A stretch of DNA of 64,000 bases from Candidatus Latescibacterota bacterium (GTDB lineage Bacteria > Latescibacterota > UBA2968), in NCBI GenBank assembly GCA_022824945.1, contig JAJDYX010000051.1, positions 19,865 to 83,864 on the forward strand, read 5' to 3'. Under the pieces are notes generated by a model. It was not told the origin of the DNA, made no database searches, and was given only the letters and a program-made list of their open reading frames with translations. The first letter of the stretch is position 1; every line of letters starts with the position of its first letter. The translations under genes were made by a program, and so were the position numbers. Of this stretch, positions 16,277-24,953 are shown in pieces.

Positions 16277-16732
16277 CTACGATTCAATCGTCAGGTTCCG
16301 AACCATCTCTCCCGCATGGGCAAAATGCACATCAATTGCCTGGTCGGGAATCAAATCGCCCCCCAAATCTGCCCATTCAATCAAACACACACCCTCGCCG
16401 TAAAATAAATCATCACACCCGATCTCATAGAGTTCGTCGGGACTGCCCAACCGATAAAGATCAAAATGATACACCGGCATAGGCTTTCCATCGGGCGAAA
16501 CCCCCTCGTATTCATTGACGATCACAAAAGTTGGACTCGTCACATAATCGGTCACATTCAAACCCGCGCAAACACCCTGTACAAAACAGGTTTTGCCACT
16601 ACCCAAATCTCCTGTAAGAGCAACGCAATCGCCCGGCTCGAGCCGTGCCGCGAGATCGCGTCCAAAACGATGTGTTTGATCGGGTGACGAAGACACCTGT
16701 GTAATCGTTCTATGTGACATAGTGCCAATCAT
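16277..16732 (-). CDS. tsaE: tRNA threonylcarbamoyladenosine biosynthesis ATPase TsaE
   Basis: A 151-aa P-loop protein. GDLGSGKT is the Walker A motif, VTSPTFVIVNEY is the conserved TsaE switch segment, YHFDLYRL contains the HxDxYR motif, and CLIEWADL follows. TsaE works with TsaB and TsaD in adding threonylcarbamoyl to A37 of ANN-reading tRNAs. The start at 16732 is chosen because its ATG overlaps the stop of the upstream regulator gene (ATGA); another ATG lies four codons downstream. No tsaB or tsaD is in the window. Confidence 0.93.
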   Translation of the reverse strand: MIGTMSHRTITQVSSSPDQTHRFGRDLAARLEPGDCVALTGDLGSGKTCFVQGVCAGLNVTDYVTSPTFVIVNEYEGVSPDGKPMPVYHFDLYRLGSPDELYEIGCDDLFYGEGVCLIEWADLGGDLIPDQAIDVHFAHAGEMVRNLTIES

Positions 16733-18303
16733 TTCCCGCGCATAATCGCAACCGGCAAAATACACTCTTCGAGGGAAATTCCCCCGTGTTGAAAACTATT
16801 GGCGTATTTGGCCTGGTACTCATTGAAATTGGTGGGATACACAAAAAAGTAATCTTCCCTACAAATAATGTAATTGGTCCCTTGCCCCACACTCGGCAGA
16901 CCAAAAGCCTCGGGATCTCGAATATGCATCGCATGGCGGTTATCGCATCGCAAATTTTTGCCGTATTTAAAACGAATCCCCGTCGAAGTATCCCGGTTGC
17001 CATAAGCCAGAGAAGCCCGCGCACTCAGCATACAGCCGTGATCTGTCGTCAACACCACCGTCGAGTCGGTCTCGGACAGCTTGCGCAACATCTCAAAAAG
17101 AGAAGAATGCGAGAACCAGGACCGCGTCAAAGACCGATAAGCAGGCTCATTGGGCGCCATTTCTTGCAACAATTCGGATTCGGAACGGCCGTGCGTGAGC
17201 ATATCCAGAAAATTTACCACAACTGCCATAAGCGGAAAAGACCGGTACGAATGCACCTTCTTCGCCAGCCGGTTGCCCTCTGCAATATCCAATATTTTGA
17301 TGTAGCGCGTATCCAAATCCAATTTTGGATCAATTTCTGCGAGTTGTTGATCGAGCAATTGGTGTTCGTGTCGGTTGCGACTCATGTCGTCGTCACGCGC
17401 GACTTGCCACTCATCTGGATACAAAACCGCGAGGTCAATGGGAAAAAGGCCGCTAAAAATGGCATTCCGAGAATACGGCGTCGCAGTGGGCAAAATAGAG
17501 TAATGGTAGTGTTGCTCAATATCAAAAATATCGGACAACAACGGCAAAATGGCAAGCCAGTGATCCAATCGCATACAATCGACCACGACAAAAAACACCT
17601 GTTGCCCATCTTGCACACAGGGCGCGACAAATTCGGATACAATATCCACAGAAAGCGTGGGTGAATCCTCTTCATCTTGCACCCACTGGCTGTAATTGTC
17701 CTCTACAAACTTGCCAAATCCCAAATTGCAGGCGCGGCGCAAATCGTCGTGCATGGTGCGCAATCCCGGATCGTAAAAGCGGTCCAATTCCAAATCCCAT
17801 TCAGACAGGCGCACATGAAGATCAATCCAATCTCGCCATGACTCCGCCAATATGAGAGATTCGCGCAACCTGTTGGATGCAGCCGCATAGTCCAGACCCA
17901 TGCGGTCTTTTTGAATTTGACGCGTGTCGAGCAATTTTTTGCACGCCAGCAAAATCTGACTCGGATTCACGGGCTTGGTCAAATAGTCGTCAATCCGCTG
18001 TCCAATAGCCTGTTCCATCAATCGTTCTTCTTCGTTTTTCGTAATCATAATAACCGGAATATGCGGATTGATATCCTTAATCGCCGCCAGGGTTGACAAC
18101 CCATCTCGTCCAGCCATCATCTCATCGAGCAATACCGCATCAAATCCGCGCTTCTGAACCATGGCAATAGCATCGTCTCCATTGGTCACAGGAGTTATAT
18201 CATATCCTCGATCTTTGAGAAAAATTTGATGGGGTCGCAACAAATCGATCTCGTCATCTGCCCACAAAATCTGCTTGGCTTCTTGCGTTTGATTCACATG
18301 CAC
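16729..18303 (-). CDS. PorX-type response regulator with PglZ phosphodiesterase domain
   Basis: A 524-aa protein. Residues 11-120 form a receiver domain with acidic pair WADDE, phosphoacceptor D60 (AVLLDEMM), and K110 in YLTKP. A helical linker follows, and from about residue 235 there is a PglZ domain of the alkaline-phosphatase superfamily: VVVDCMRLDHW (metal-binding D242), PTATPYSRN (candidate nucleophile T273 or T275), VNFLDMLTHGR and TTDHG. This is the architecture of PorX, which in Bacteroidetes controls the type IX secretion system and hydrolyses oligonucleotide signals. The histidine kinase 23 bp upstream is its likely partner. No type IX secretion genes are in the window, so the regulon is unknown. 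Confidence 0.88.
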   Translation of the reverse strand: MHVNQTQEAKQILWADDEIDLLRPHQIFLKDRGYDITPVTNGDDAIAMVQKRGFDAVLLDEMMAGRDGLSTLAAIKDINPHIPVIMITKNEEERLMEQAIGQRIDDYLTKPVNPSQILLACKKLLDTRQIQKDRMGLDYAAASNRLRESLILAESWRDWIDLHVRLSEWDLELDRFYDPGLRTMHDDLRRACNLGFGKFVEDNYSQWVQDEEDSPTLSVDIVSEFVAPCVQDGQQVFFVVVDCMRLDHWLAILPLLSDIFDIEQHYHYSILPTATPYSRNAIFSGLFPIDLAVLYPDEWQVARDDDMSRNRHEHQLLDQQLAEIDPKLDLDTRYIKILDIAEGNRLAKKVHSYRSFPLMAVVVNFLDMLTHGRSESELLQEMAPNEPAYRSLTRSWFSHSSLFEMLRKLSETDSTVVLTTDHGCMLSARASLAYGNRDTSTGIRFKYGKNLRCDNRHAMHIRDPEAFGLPSVGQGTNYIICREDYFFVYPTNFNEYQAKYANSFQHGGISLEECILPVAIMRGK

Positions 18304-18326
18304 CTCTTTTGTTAATTGATAAAGGA

Positions 18327-19634
18327 TTATGAGTTATCTATATCTGCCGGAGACAAAGGCAGCAAGACGACAAATGTCGTGCCCTGATCTGGCACACTTT
18401 CTTTGATATATACTTTTCCGCTGTGATAGTCTTCCACAATGCGTTTCACAAATGCCAGACCGAGTCCCCACCCGCGTTTCTTGGTGCTGGTACCCGGCAA
18501 AAAAACCTGCTTTAACATATGCGAAGGCATGCCCTTTCCCGTATCGCGCACCTCAATAACCACCCGATGTTCCTCCAGGCGCGACGATACATCAATGCGG
18601 CCCCCTCTCCCCTCCATTGCATCGGCGGCATTCCTGAAAAGATTTTCAAACGCCCATCCCAAAAGTTCCCGGTTGAGCGGAACAACCGGCACATCGTCCA
18701 GTTCCTCTACAATTTGCACATTCTCCGGCAAGCGCGCGCGCAGATAACCCGCTGTTTCAGCCACCACATCGCGCACCTGTTCCAATCGCAATTCGGGCGT
18801 AGAACCAATCAGACTAAAACGAGAAGCAATCTTATCCAACCGACTCGTATCCCGATCCATTTCTCCCAGAATACTTTTCAGCCTCTGACTACTCTTTTTA
18901 TCACCCTCTGCATCCAACTCGTCCCTCAACAACGCCAACCAACCGTACAGTGAAGACAGCGGCGTACCCAACTGATGGGCTGTTTCTCGTGCCATCCCCA
19001 CCCAGATAGAACGCTGTTCTCTATTCTTAATATACCGAAATCCGAGATATCCGCCCCCAGTAAATACGATTGTCACCCCAAAAGCGACCCAGGGCAACCA
19101 GTTCAAACGCTTCTCCAGCGCGGATGCTCCCCAGTGTAAATACCAGATTTCCGGTTTCTTGTTGACGGGTTTATTATCCGGGCCCCATTCTGTCCCAGGC
19201 CACTCAAACGGCAACGGGTCATTTTCTTGATCGAGCGCGTAAGCCTTGTCCATCACCTTGCCCTGAGTTTCCGGACTGTGGTCATCAAAGGGAATATCTA
19301 TCGCTTTCCAGTATCGGGGAAGACCCTGTTCGTCTGTGATTACGACCGGAAAATTGGGATTTTGGACAGTATCAAAAATGACATCCTTATAAAATCCCTT
19401 AACCTCAATGGTGTCCAACGTAGCCACACCATGCATAAAAGCGTAAAACTCTCCCATACGCCTGGCTTCTTGCCGCATGGGTTGCACCACGTAAAGCTGG
19501 GTATAAATGAGGAATACAATGACAATAATAACCGCCAAAAGAAAAAAATAAGCCGTTAAAAAACTCTGGCTGGACAGGCGTAAGCGCAGGGTCCTGAGCT
19601 TGTCGTTGATCATGTTTTGATTTGTTAACTGCAT
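18327..19634 (-). CDS. Membrane sensor histidine kinase
   Basis: A 435-aa protein starting at the ATG preceded by GGAGGA (4-base gap); the frame is open 16 codons further upstream. Transmembrane segments lie at about 24-46 and 180-200, enclosing a periplasmic sensor domain of about 130 residues. An H-box (ARETAHQLGTPLSSLYGW, phosphorylatable H220) follows, then the N-box NLFRNAADAM, G1 RDTGKGMP and G2 GWGLGLAFVKRI. There is no HAMP signature that I can see. It is the first gene of the unit with the PorX-type regulator and probably phosphorylates it. The role resembles the PorY-PorX pair, though the sensor domain does not reveal a ligand. Confidence 0.9.
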   Translation of the reverse strand: MQLTNQNMINDKLRTLRLRLSSQSFLTAYFFLLAVIIVIVFLIYTQLYVVQPMRQEARRMGEFYAFMHGVATLDTIEVKGFYKDVIFDTVQNPNFPVVITDEQGLPRYWKAIDIPFDDHSPETQGKVMDKAYALDQENDPLPFEWPGTEWGPDNKPVNKKPEIWYLHWGASALEKRLNWLPWVAFGVTIVFTGGGYLGFRYIKNREQRSIWVGMARETAHQLGTPLSSLYGWLALLRDELDAEGDKKSSQRLKSILGEMDRDTSRLDKIASRFSLIGSTPELRLEQVRDVVAETAGYLRARLPENVQIVEELDDVPVVPLNRELLGWAFENLFRNAADAMEGRGGRIDVSSRLEEHRVVIEVRDTGKGMPSHMLKQVFLPGTSTKKRGWGLGLAFVKRIVEDYHSGKVYIKESVPDQGTTFVVLLPLSPADIDNS

Positions 19635-19734
19635 TCGTTCCTCCGTCTGGTGGTCCTTTCCCTCATCCAAAACGCCCGACACTCTTTTGAGTTCCCAGTC
19701 AAAACCAAAGTCTCAAAATCCTGCATTAAAAATA

Positions 19735-19768
19735 AAAAACGTCTTGAAATGAACAAAGACGTTTTTTA
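19735..19768. terminator. Hairpin with T-run between divergent genes
   Basis: AAAAAACGTCTT and AAGACGTTTTTT form a 12-bp stem around a 10-base loop, with T/A tracts on both sides, so it looks like a bidirectional intrinsic terminator. It lies between the kinase gene (transcribed left) and rpsU (transcribed right), where no upstream transcript is obvious. Confidence 0.5.
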
Positions 19769-19809
19769 TAGCAAGCAAATTCTGAGTTGGACGACATGGG
19801 AAAAACGGG

Positions 19810-19838
19810 TTGCAAAAGTACGAGACATTTTATATGTT
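19810..19838 (+). promoter_or_regulatory. Putative rpsU promoter
   Basis: TTGCAA (19810-19815), 17-bp spacer, TATGTT (19833-19838) in an AT-rich stretch, about 60 bp before the rpsU start. Confidence 0.45.
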
Positions 19839-19897
19839 ATATTTAAATCCGTTTTGATAATTCATCACATTCTCCAAAGAAAGGGGTGAGTCCCGGC

Positions 19898-20095
19898 ATG
19901 CCTGGTGTCCTCGTACGTGACGACGAGCCGTTCGAAAGAGCACTCAAACGGTTCAAAAAGGCCTGCGAAAAAGCCGGTGTTATTTCCGACATGAAGAAAA
20001 ATCAACACTTTGAAAAACCAAGTGAACGTCGGAAACGCAAAATTGCCGCAGCAAGACGCAAGCGGATCAAATTGGACCAGCAATACACCCGCTAA
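19898..20095 (+). CDS. rpsU: 30S ribosomal protein S21
   Basis: A 65-aa basic protein starting MPGVLVRDDEPFERALKRFK and ending in the lysine/arginine-rich helix RRKRKIAAARRKRIK, the standard bS21 sequence and length. S21 sits near the 3' end of 16S rRNA and helps initiation. The ATG at 19898 follows an AAAGGGGTGAG ribosome binding site; a GTG four codons earlier overlaps that site and is unlikely. The gene stands alone, with its own promoter and terminator, apart from dnaG, although dnaG and a primary-type sigma gene are both elsewhere in this window. Confidence 0.95.
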   Translation: MPGVLVRDDEPFERALKRFKKACEKAGVISDMKKNQHFEKPSERRKRKIAAARRKRIKLDQQYTR

Positions 20096-20117
20096 GTCTT
20101 TCGCAATTATTTGAATT

Positions 20118-20155
20118 AAGCGATAATCACTCAGGGTGGCTATCGCTTTTTTTTT
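20118..20155 (+). terminator. Intrinsic terminator of rpsU
   Basis: AAGCGATA pairs with TATCGCTT around a 15-base loop, followed by nine further Ts. It lies 23 bp after the rpsU stop. Confidence 0.85.
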
Positions 20156-20179
20156 ATCCATTCCCATTTTGCACTTCAA

Positions 20180-20788
20180 ATGAACATCGTCGATCTCATT
20201 TTTGCCCTCGGCCTCTTCTGGTTCGCTCGAAAAGGATGGCAAATTGGACTGGTACAAAGCCTCATCATGCTACTCAGCGTGATATTGGCTTATGGTTTTG
20301 CCCTCACTTATGGCGAAACAACAGCACGCGCTTTGTTCGATACAACAGAAGACCTCGGCACGGGCACCGCGCTAATCGGGTTCTTTGTGGTATTTGCGGC
20401 CGTCCTGGCCGCCTGCTATTTTCTCGGACGCACCCTTCACGGAATGCTGCGTCAATCGCCCCTCGGCGCGATTGACGCATTTGGTGGCATTGCCCTGGGA
20501 TTGGCTCAAGGCGCATTGATTTTGGGTCTGATCGCCATATTTTTACATGCAAAGCCCATCCATAGCCGCGTGCCCGAATTCATCGACAATTCTGCCTTAG
20601 GCGCACCGCTTCAAAAATCCGCTCGGGTGATTGCGGATGGTGTACAGGCCATGTTTCCCAACGTAAAAACCCTGCTCGAAGCACTGGGCATTCAGATCGA
20701 ACAAAAGCCTCCTCTAATTGAAAAGCTCAACGAAGAAGCCGGTAAAGCGCGAAAAAAAATCAACGAAATGCTTGAGGAATCTAAGTAG
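20180..20788 (+). CDS. cvpA: CvpA-family inner-membrane protein
   Basis: A 202-aa protein with four hydrophobic helices: an N-terminal one after MNIVDLIF, LVQSLIMLLSVILAYGFAL, GTALIGFFVVFAAVLAACYFLG, and GAIDAFGGIALGLAQGALILGLIAIFL. The GAIDxxxGxxxGxxxG pattern is typical of CvpA. The C-terminal 60 residues are charged and probably cytoplasmic. CvpA proteins are linked to colicin V export and envelope stress in enterobacteria; the basic function is unsettled. The stop codon is the first TAG of a palindromic repeat element (20785-20848). Confidence 0.88.
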   Translation: MNIVDLIFALGLFWFARKGWQIGLVQSLIMLLSVILAYGFALTYGETTARALFDTTEDLGTGTALIGFFVVFAAVLAACYFLGRTLHGMLRQSPLGAIDAFGGIALGLAQGALILGLIAIFLHAKPIHSRVPEFIDNSALGAPLQKSARVIADGVQAMFPNVKTLLEALGIQIEQKPPLIEKLNEEAGKARKKINEMLEESK

Positions 20789-20848
20789 GAGCGGGTTGAA
20801 CTGGTCTGAGAAACGACCAGTTGTACATCGCTCGAAACCCGCCCCTAC
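20785..20848. repeat. Palindromic MITE-like element, copy 2
   Basis: A 64-bp element whose ends form imperfect inverted repeats (GTAGGAGCGGGTT at the left, AAACCCGCCCCTAC at the right). Its core (20799-20822) has perfect 8-bp arms AACTGGTC and GACCAGTT. The core is the reverse complement of the element at 14076-14099 with one mismatch in the loop. The left end supplies the cvpA stop codon TAG (20786-20788). Confidence 0.8.
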
Positions 20849-20873
20849 TATCCACCAACCACAGAGACGACCA

Positions 20874-22823
20874 ATGTCCATAACCAGCGACCTGCTCATC
20901 TCTCCGGGCAAATACTGCAATTCGCTCACGGAATACGCCCGCTTCAAAACCCGCGAAGTCGATATCGGGGGTGTGCCACTCGGCGGCGACAATCCCATCC
21001 GCGTGCAATCAATGACCACAACCGATACCATGGATACCGATGGCACAGTCGCCCAGTCCATCCGCATGATCCGCGCCGGATGTGAATACGTGCGCATAAC
21101 AGCACCCAGCCAGAACGAAGCCCGAAACCTCGAAAACATCCAAAAAAAACTCAGAGCCGCGGGCTACCACACCCCACTGATAGCCGATATTCACTACACC
21201 CCCAATGCCGCGGAAATCGCCGCTCGAATTGTGGAAAAAGTGCGCGTGAACCCCGGCAATTATGCCGACAAAAAAAAGTTCCAAATCATCGAATACACCG
21301 ATGCCCAATACGCCGAAGAATTACAGCGCATCCGCGACAGATTCGCACCACTGGTCAAAATCTGCAAAGAATACGGCACAGCCATGCGAATTGGCACCAA
21401 CCACGGATCGCTCTCAGACCGCATTATGAGCAGGTTTGGCGACACCCCACTCGGCATGGTTGAATCCGCACTCGAATTTGCGCGGATATGCAGTGACCTC
21501 GACTATCACGACATCGTATTTTCCATGAAAGCCAGCAATCCGCAAATTATGGTTCAAGCCTACCGCCTGCTCGTACACAAAATGATGGCCGAAGGCATGA
21601 ACTATCCGCTCCACCTGGGAGTCACAGAAGCTGGCGATGGCGAAGACGGACGCATCAAATCGGCCGTGGGCATAGGCGCGCTGCTCGAAGACGGCCTGGG
21701 CGACACCATTCGCGTCTCCCTCACCGAAGAACCCGAAGCCGAAATCCCCGTGGCGCAAACACTGGTCGCCCGCTATCGCAACCGCAGCGATCACGCGCCA
21801 ATACCGGAAACTCAAACATCCCATATCGATCCATTTTCGTACACGCGTCGCGAAACGCGACAGATTGAAAAAATCGGCAAACCGAGTGTCCCTATCGTCA
21901 TCGCCACCCCACAGGGCACCATCACCCCCGAATCTCTGCACCCCTTTGGCTATACGTACGATGCGGTGCTCGACAAATGGCACATTGCCGACATGGCCGT
22001 TGACTTTATCTACACCGGCAATCGCACCCTCAATTTTGAACTGCCGGGCACACTTGGCGTCATTCAAAATGCCCGGTCCTGGTCGCCCGCTTCCACCGCA
22101 TACCCGATTTTTTCTGCGGCTGCATACTTGCAAGCCAATCACACAGCCGACTGCATCACCTTTATATGTGCCGAACTCGCCGAACTCGACGCACCGCTCA
22201 TCCGCGCAGTCGAGGACGATCCCCGTGCAGTACTCGTCCTGCAAACCCACAACACCCACGCCATGCCCGAACTGCGCCGCGCATTCTGCCTGCTTGCAGA
22301 TTGGCATTGCGATATACCCGTAGTCATCCGCCGAACGTATAGCGCAACAATGTACTCAGCCAATGATGCCTTCATGCTCTACGCCGCCACAGACTGCGGT
22401 GGACTGCTCGTCGATGGCCTCGGCGATGGCTTGTGGCTCGAAGCATCCGATCAAATAGACGCCCACACTCTCACCCGAACGGCCTTCGGCATCTTGCAAG
22501 CCACGCGCACCCGCATATCCAAAACCGAATACATATCCTGCCCTTCGTGTGGACGCACCCTGTTTGACCTGCAGGAAACCACCGCCCTGATTCGCAGCCA
22601 CACCAACCACCTCAAAGGCGTCAAAATTGGCATTATGGGCTGCATTGTCAACGGACCGGGTGAAATGGCCGACGCCGATTACGGTTATGTAGGCAGTGGA
22701 CCTGGCAAAATCACGCTCTACAAGGGCAAAGACATCGTCAAACGCAATATCCCCACAGAAGGCGCGGTTGACGAACTGATTGACCTGATACGCGCCGGTG
22801 GCGATTGGGTTGATCCAGCTTAA
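20874..22823 (+). CDS. ispG: 4-hydroxy-3-methylbut-2-enyl-diphosphate synthase, long form
   Basis: A 649-aa IspG (GcpE). The N-terminal TIM barrel begins VPLGGDNPIRVQSMTTTDT, with ADIHY and KVRVNPGNYADKKKF following. A large insertion domain spans about residues 330-550, as in the three-domain enzymes of Bacteroidetes, Chlamydiae and plants. The C-terminal 4Fe-4S domain has CPSCGRT and MGCIVNGPGEMADADYGYVG, which hold the cluster cysteines and catalytic Glu. It converts methylerythritol cyclodiphosphate to HMBPP in the MEP isoprenoid pathway. The ATG at 20874 follows GAGACGACCA; it lies 25 bp after the palindromic element. The long form supports an FCB-like host. Confidence 0.95.
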   Translation: MSITSDLLISPGKYCNSLTEYARFKTREVDIGGVPLGGDNPIRVQSMTTTDTMDTDGTVAQSIRMIRAGCEYVRITAPSQNEARNLENIQKKLRAAGYHTPLIADIHYTPNAAEIAARIVEKVRVNPGNYADKKKFQIIEYTDAQYAEELQRIRDRFAPLVKICKEYGTAMRIGTNHGSLSDRIMSRFGDTPLGMVESALEFARICSDLDYHDIVFSMKASNPQIMVQAYRLLVHKMMAEGMNYPLHLGVTEAGDGEDGRIKSAVGIGALLEDGLGDTIRVSLTEEPEAEIPVAQTLVARYRNRSDHAPIPETQTSHIDPFSYTRRETRQIEKIGKPSVPIVIATPQGTITPESLHPFGYTYDAVLDKWHIADMAVDFIYTGNRTLNFELPGTLGVIQNARSWSPASTAYPIFSAAAYLQANHTADCITFICAELAELDAPLIRAVEDDPRAVLVLQTHNTHAMPELRRAFCLLADWHCDIPVVIRRTYSATMYSANDAFMLYAATDCGGLLVDGLGDGLWLEASDQIDAHTLTRTAFGILQATRTRISKTEYISCPSCGRTLFDLQETTALIRSHTNHLKGVKIGIMGCIVNGPGEMADADYGYVGSGPGKITLYKGKDIVKRNIPTEGAVDELIDLIRAGGDWVDPA

Positions 22824-22876
22824 AATTAGCTTACAACACCTATTTACAGCCTCCCTCTCCCCGGGGAGTTCCTTAC

Positions 22877-24649
22877 ATGCCGCGCATTCCAGAAACTGTC
22901 ATCGATCAAGTGCGCCTGTCTATCGACATTGTCGATGTTGTGGGCGATCACGTTGCGCTGACCCGCCGGGGTAAAAGCTTTGTCGGCCTGTGTCCTTTCC
23001 ACGACGATTCCACACCCTCCTTAAACGTCTCGCAGGAAAAACAGATCTACAAGTGTTTCGCCTGCGGTGCGGGTGGAAACAGCTTTACATTTCTGCGCGA
23101 CATAGAAAACATCAGCTTTATCGAAGCTGTTCGCCAACTCGCCGATCGCGCGGGCATAGCCCTGCCCGATGCAAAGCCGGCAGACCCGGACCAGCAGGAA
23201 GTCTTTGACCAACTCTACCTTGCCAATGAACTCGCGGTCAAATATTTTCACCACCTGCTCACACAGGACGAGAAAGCCGCCGATGCAATGGCCTACCTCG
23301 AGAATCGCGGCATAAACCGCGACATAATCGATGCCTTTTCCCTCGGTTACGCGCCCGATCAATGGGATGGCTTTTTACAAGTCGCCACCCGTCGGAAATT
23401 CTCTCCGCAAATACTCGAACGCGCTGGTCTCGTCTTAGCCAACCAAAAAGGAAGCGGTTTTTACGACCGCTTTCGCAATCGCATCACCTTCCCCATTCAC
23501 GCCGCCACAGGTCGTCCCGTCGCCTTTGGCGCGCGCGCCCTCGACCCCAACGAACAGGCCAAATACATCAACTCTCCGGAAACCCCTGTGTACAACAAAA
23601 GTGCCACCCTGTACGGCTTGTGGCGCAATAGAGATGCCATTCGCGACGCGGGTGTAGCACTCGTTGTTGAAGGGTATATGGACCTCATTGCTCTGACGCA
23701 ATACGGCACTGAAAACGCGGTTGCATCCTCTGGCACAGCACTCACAACCGACCAGGCGCGCCTGCTCAGGCGTTATACACCCAAAACCATACTCATCTTT
23801 GACGGCGACATCGCCGGTGCAACCGCGGCAATGCGCGGTATCGGATCGCTCTTTGAAGTGGGCCTCGAAGTCCGCGTTGTCACCCTGCCCGAAGACCACG
23901 ACCCCGACAGCTATGTACGCGCCCACGGACCCGATGGCCTTCTGAGCCTCACCGAAAACGCCGCACCCGCCATCGACTTTCTCATAGAACAATTTGCCCA
24001 ACGCGACGACCTCTCTACCGTAGATGGCAAAACCCGAACAGCAAACGCATTTGCCGAACTCGTTGGACGCATCAAAGACATCGCGCTCAAACAATTTCTC
24101 ATCAAAGACATCGCCGAAAAAATCGGGATAGATGAAGAAACCCTCATCGGCATTGCTCAAACACAACGCCGCACCACAAGACCGCAAAATGGACAACCAG
24201 AACCCGAACCTTATGACACGCGGCCCCGTTCCGAGCGCGAACTGCTCACCTTCCTGATGCAACATCCCGAAACCGCCGATAGCGTATTCAATCAAATTTC
24301 TCCCGACAACTTCACAAATAGTACCTATCGGCAAATCGCCACCCTGATTGCCAATAATCGCCAACAGAAACAATCCATTGAAGCCGCGCACCTCATCAAT
24401 CAGTGCAACGATGAACGCTTGAGCCGCATATTGACCGACCTATCTCTGGAAATCGGCATTGAGAATCCCAACATCGATGTTCCCATTCAAGATTATATTC
24501 ACAAGTTCCATCTCAAAAGTCTCGAAGGCGAAATCGAACTGATCGAAAAGCAATTGCGCCAACCGCTTTCTCCCGACGACCTGCGCACCACACTGGAAAA
24601 ACACCGCCACCTTACGGCCCAGCGCAAAGCGATGGTTGAACCAAAATAA
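22877..24649 (+). CDS. dnaG: DNA primase
   Basis: A 590-aa primase. The N-terminal CHC2 zinc finger (CPFHDDSTPSLNV with KCFACGAGG, about residues 40-66) is followed by the helical catalytic core with the Toprim motifs VVEGYMD and FDGDIAGATAA. A C-terminal region (from about 450) would bind DnaB. It makes the RNA primers for replication. The length is typical. The preceding sequence has CCGGGGAG close to the ATG. It follows ispG by 53 bp and may be read together with it; the usual rpsU-dnaG-rpoD macrolesome is scattered in this genome. Confidence 0.95.
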   Translation: MPRIPETVIDQVRLSIDIVDVVGDHVALTRRGKSFVGLCPFHDDSTPSLNVSQEKQIYKCFACGAGGNSFTFLRDIENISFIEAVRQLADRAGIALPDAKPADPDQQEVFDQLYLANELAVKYFHHLLTQDEKAADAMAYLENRGINRDIIDAFSLGYAPDQWDGFLQVATRRKFSPQILERAGLVLANQKGSGFYDRFRNRITFPIHAATGRPVAFGARALDPNEQAKYINSPETPVYNKSATLYGLWRNRDAIRDAGVALVVEGYMDLIALTQYGTENAVASSGTALTTDQARLLRRYTPKTILIFDGDIAGATAAMRGIGSLFEVGLEVRVVTLPEDHDPDSYVRAHGPDGLLSLTENAAPAIDFLIEQFAQRDDLSTVDGKTRTANAFAELVGRIKDIALKQFLIKDIAEKIGIDEETLIGIAQTQRRTTRPQNGQPEPEPYDTRPRSERELLTFLMQHPETADSVFNQISPDNFTNSTYRQIATLIANNRQQKQSIEAAHLINQCNDERLSRILTDLSLEIGIENPNIDVPIQDYIHKFHLKSLEGEIELIEKQLRQPLSPDDLRTTLEKHRHLTAQRKAMVEPK

Positions 24650-24674
24650 CTTTCATAAGGTATCTAATTTTCGG

Positions 24675-24703
24675 TTGCATAACTGACCTCTGTTCCTTAT
24701 CTT
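24675..24703 (+). promoter_or_regulatory. Putative tRNA promoter
   Basis: TTGCAT (24675-24680), 17-bp spacer, TATCTT (24698-24703), 35 bp upstream of the tRNA. Confidence 0.45.
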
Positions 24704-24737
24704 TGTTTTTCGCGTTGGATTAGCAAAACTAAATTTG

Positions 24738-24814
24738 GGGCGCATAGCTCAGTTGGTTAGAGCGACGGACTCATAATCCGTTGGTCCGGGGTTCGAGTCC
24801 CTGTGCGCCCACCA
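24738..24814 (+). tRNA. tRNA with CAU anticodon (Met or Ile2)
   Basis: A 77-nt cloverleaf including an encoded CCA. The acceptor arms are GGGCGCA and TGCGCCC, the D-arm is AGCTCAGTTGGTTAGAGC, the anticodon loop CTCATAA has CAT at 24772-24774, and the T-loop is TTCGAGT. A paired first base and no initiator-type features make it elongator Met or the lysidine-modified Ile2 tRNA; the two cannot be told apart safely by eye. Confidence 0.95.
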
Positions 24815-24823
24815 TAAATCATC

Positions 24824-24856
24824 GCGGTGACCATCCAGCGAGGTCGCCGTTTTTTT
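24824..24856 (+). terminator. Intrinsic terminator of the tRNA
   Basis: CGGTGACC pairs with GGTCGCCG (one G-T wobble), followed by seven Ts, just after the tRNA 3' end. Confidence 0.75.
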
Positions 24857-24953
24857 GTGAAAAATCGCTTCATTATTTTCTGGATAATCGTCTGAAACGC
24901 CTTATTTTATAGAATTGTCCAATGCGTTTGGTATTTTTTGTGGAGGGTAGCGA

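Noticed and set aside
24738..24814. Initiator tRNA-fMet
   Set aside because: The first base pair of the acceptor stem is matched (G-C) and the anticodon stem lacks the three G-C pairs of initiators, so only elongator Met or Ile2 remain.
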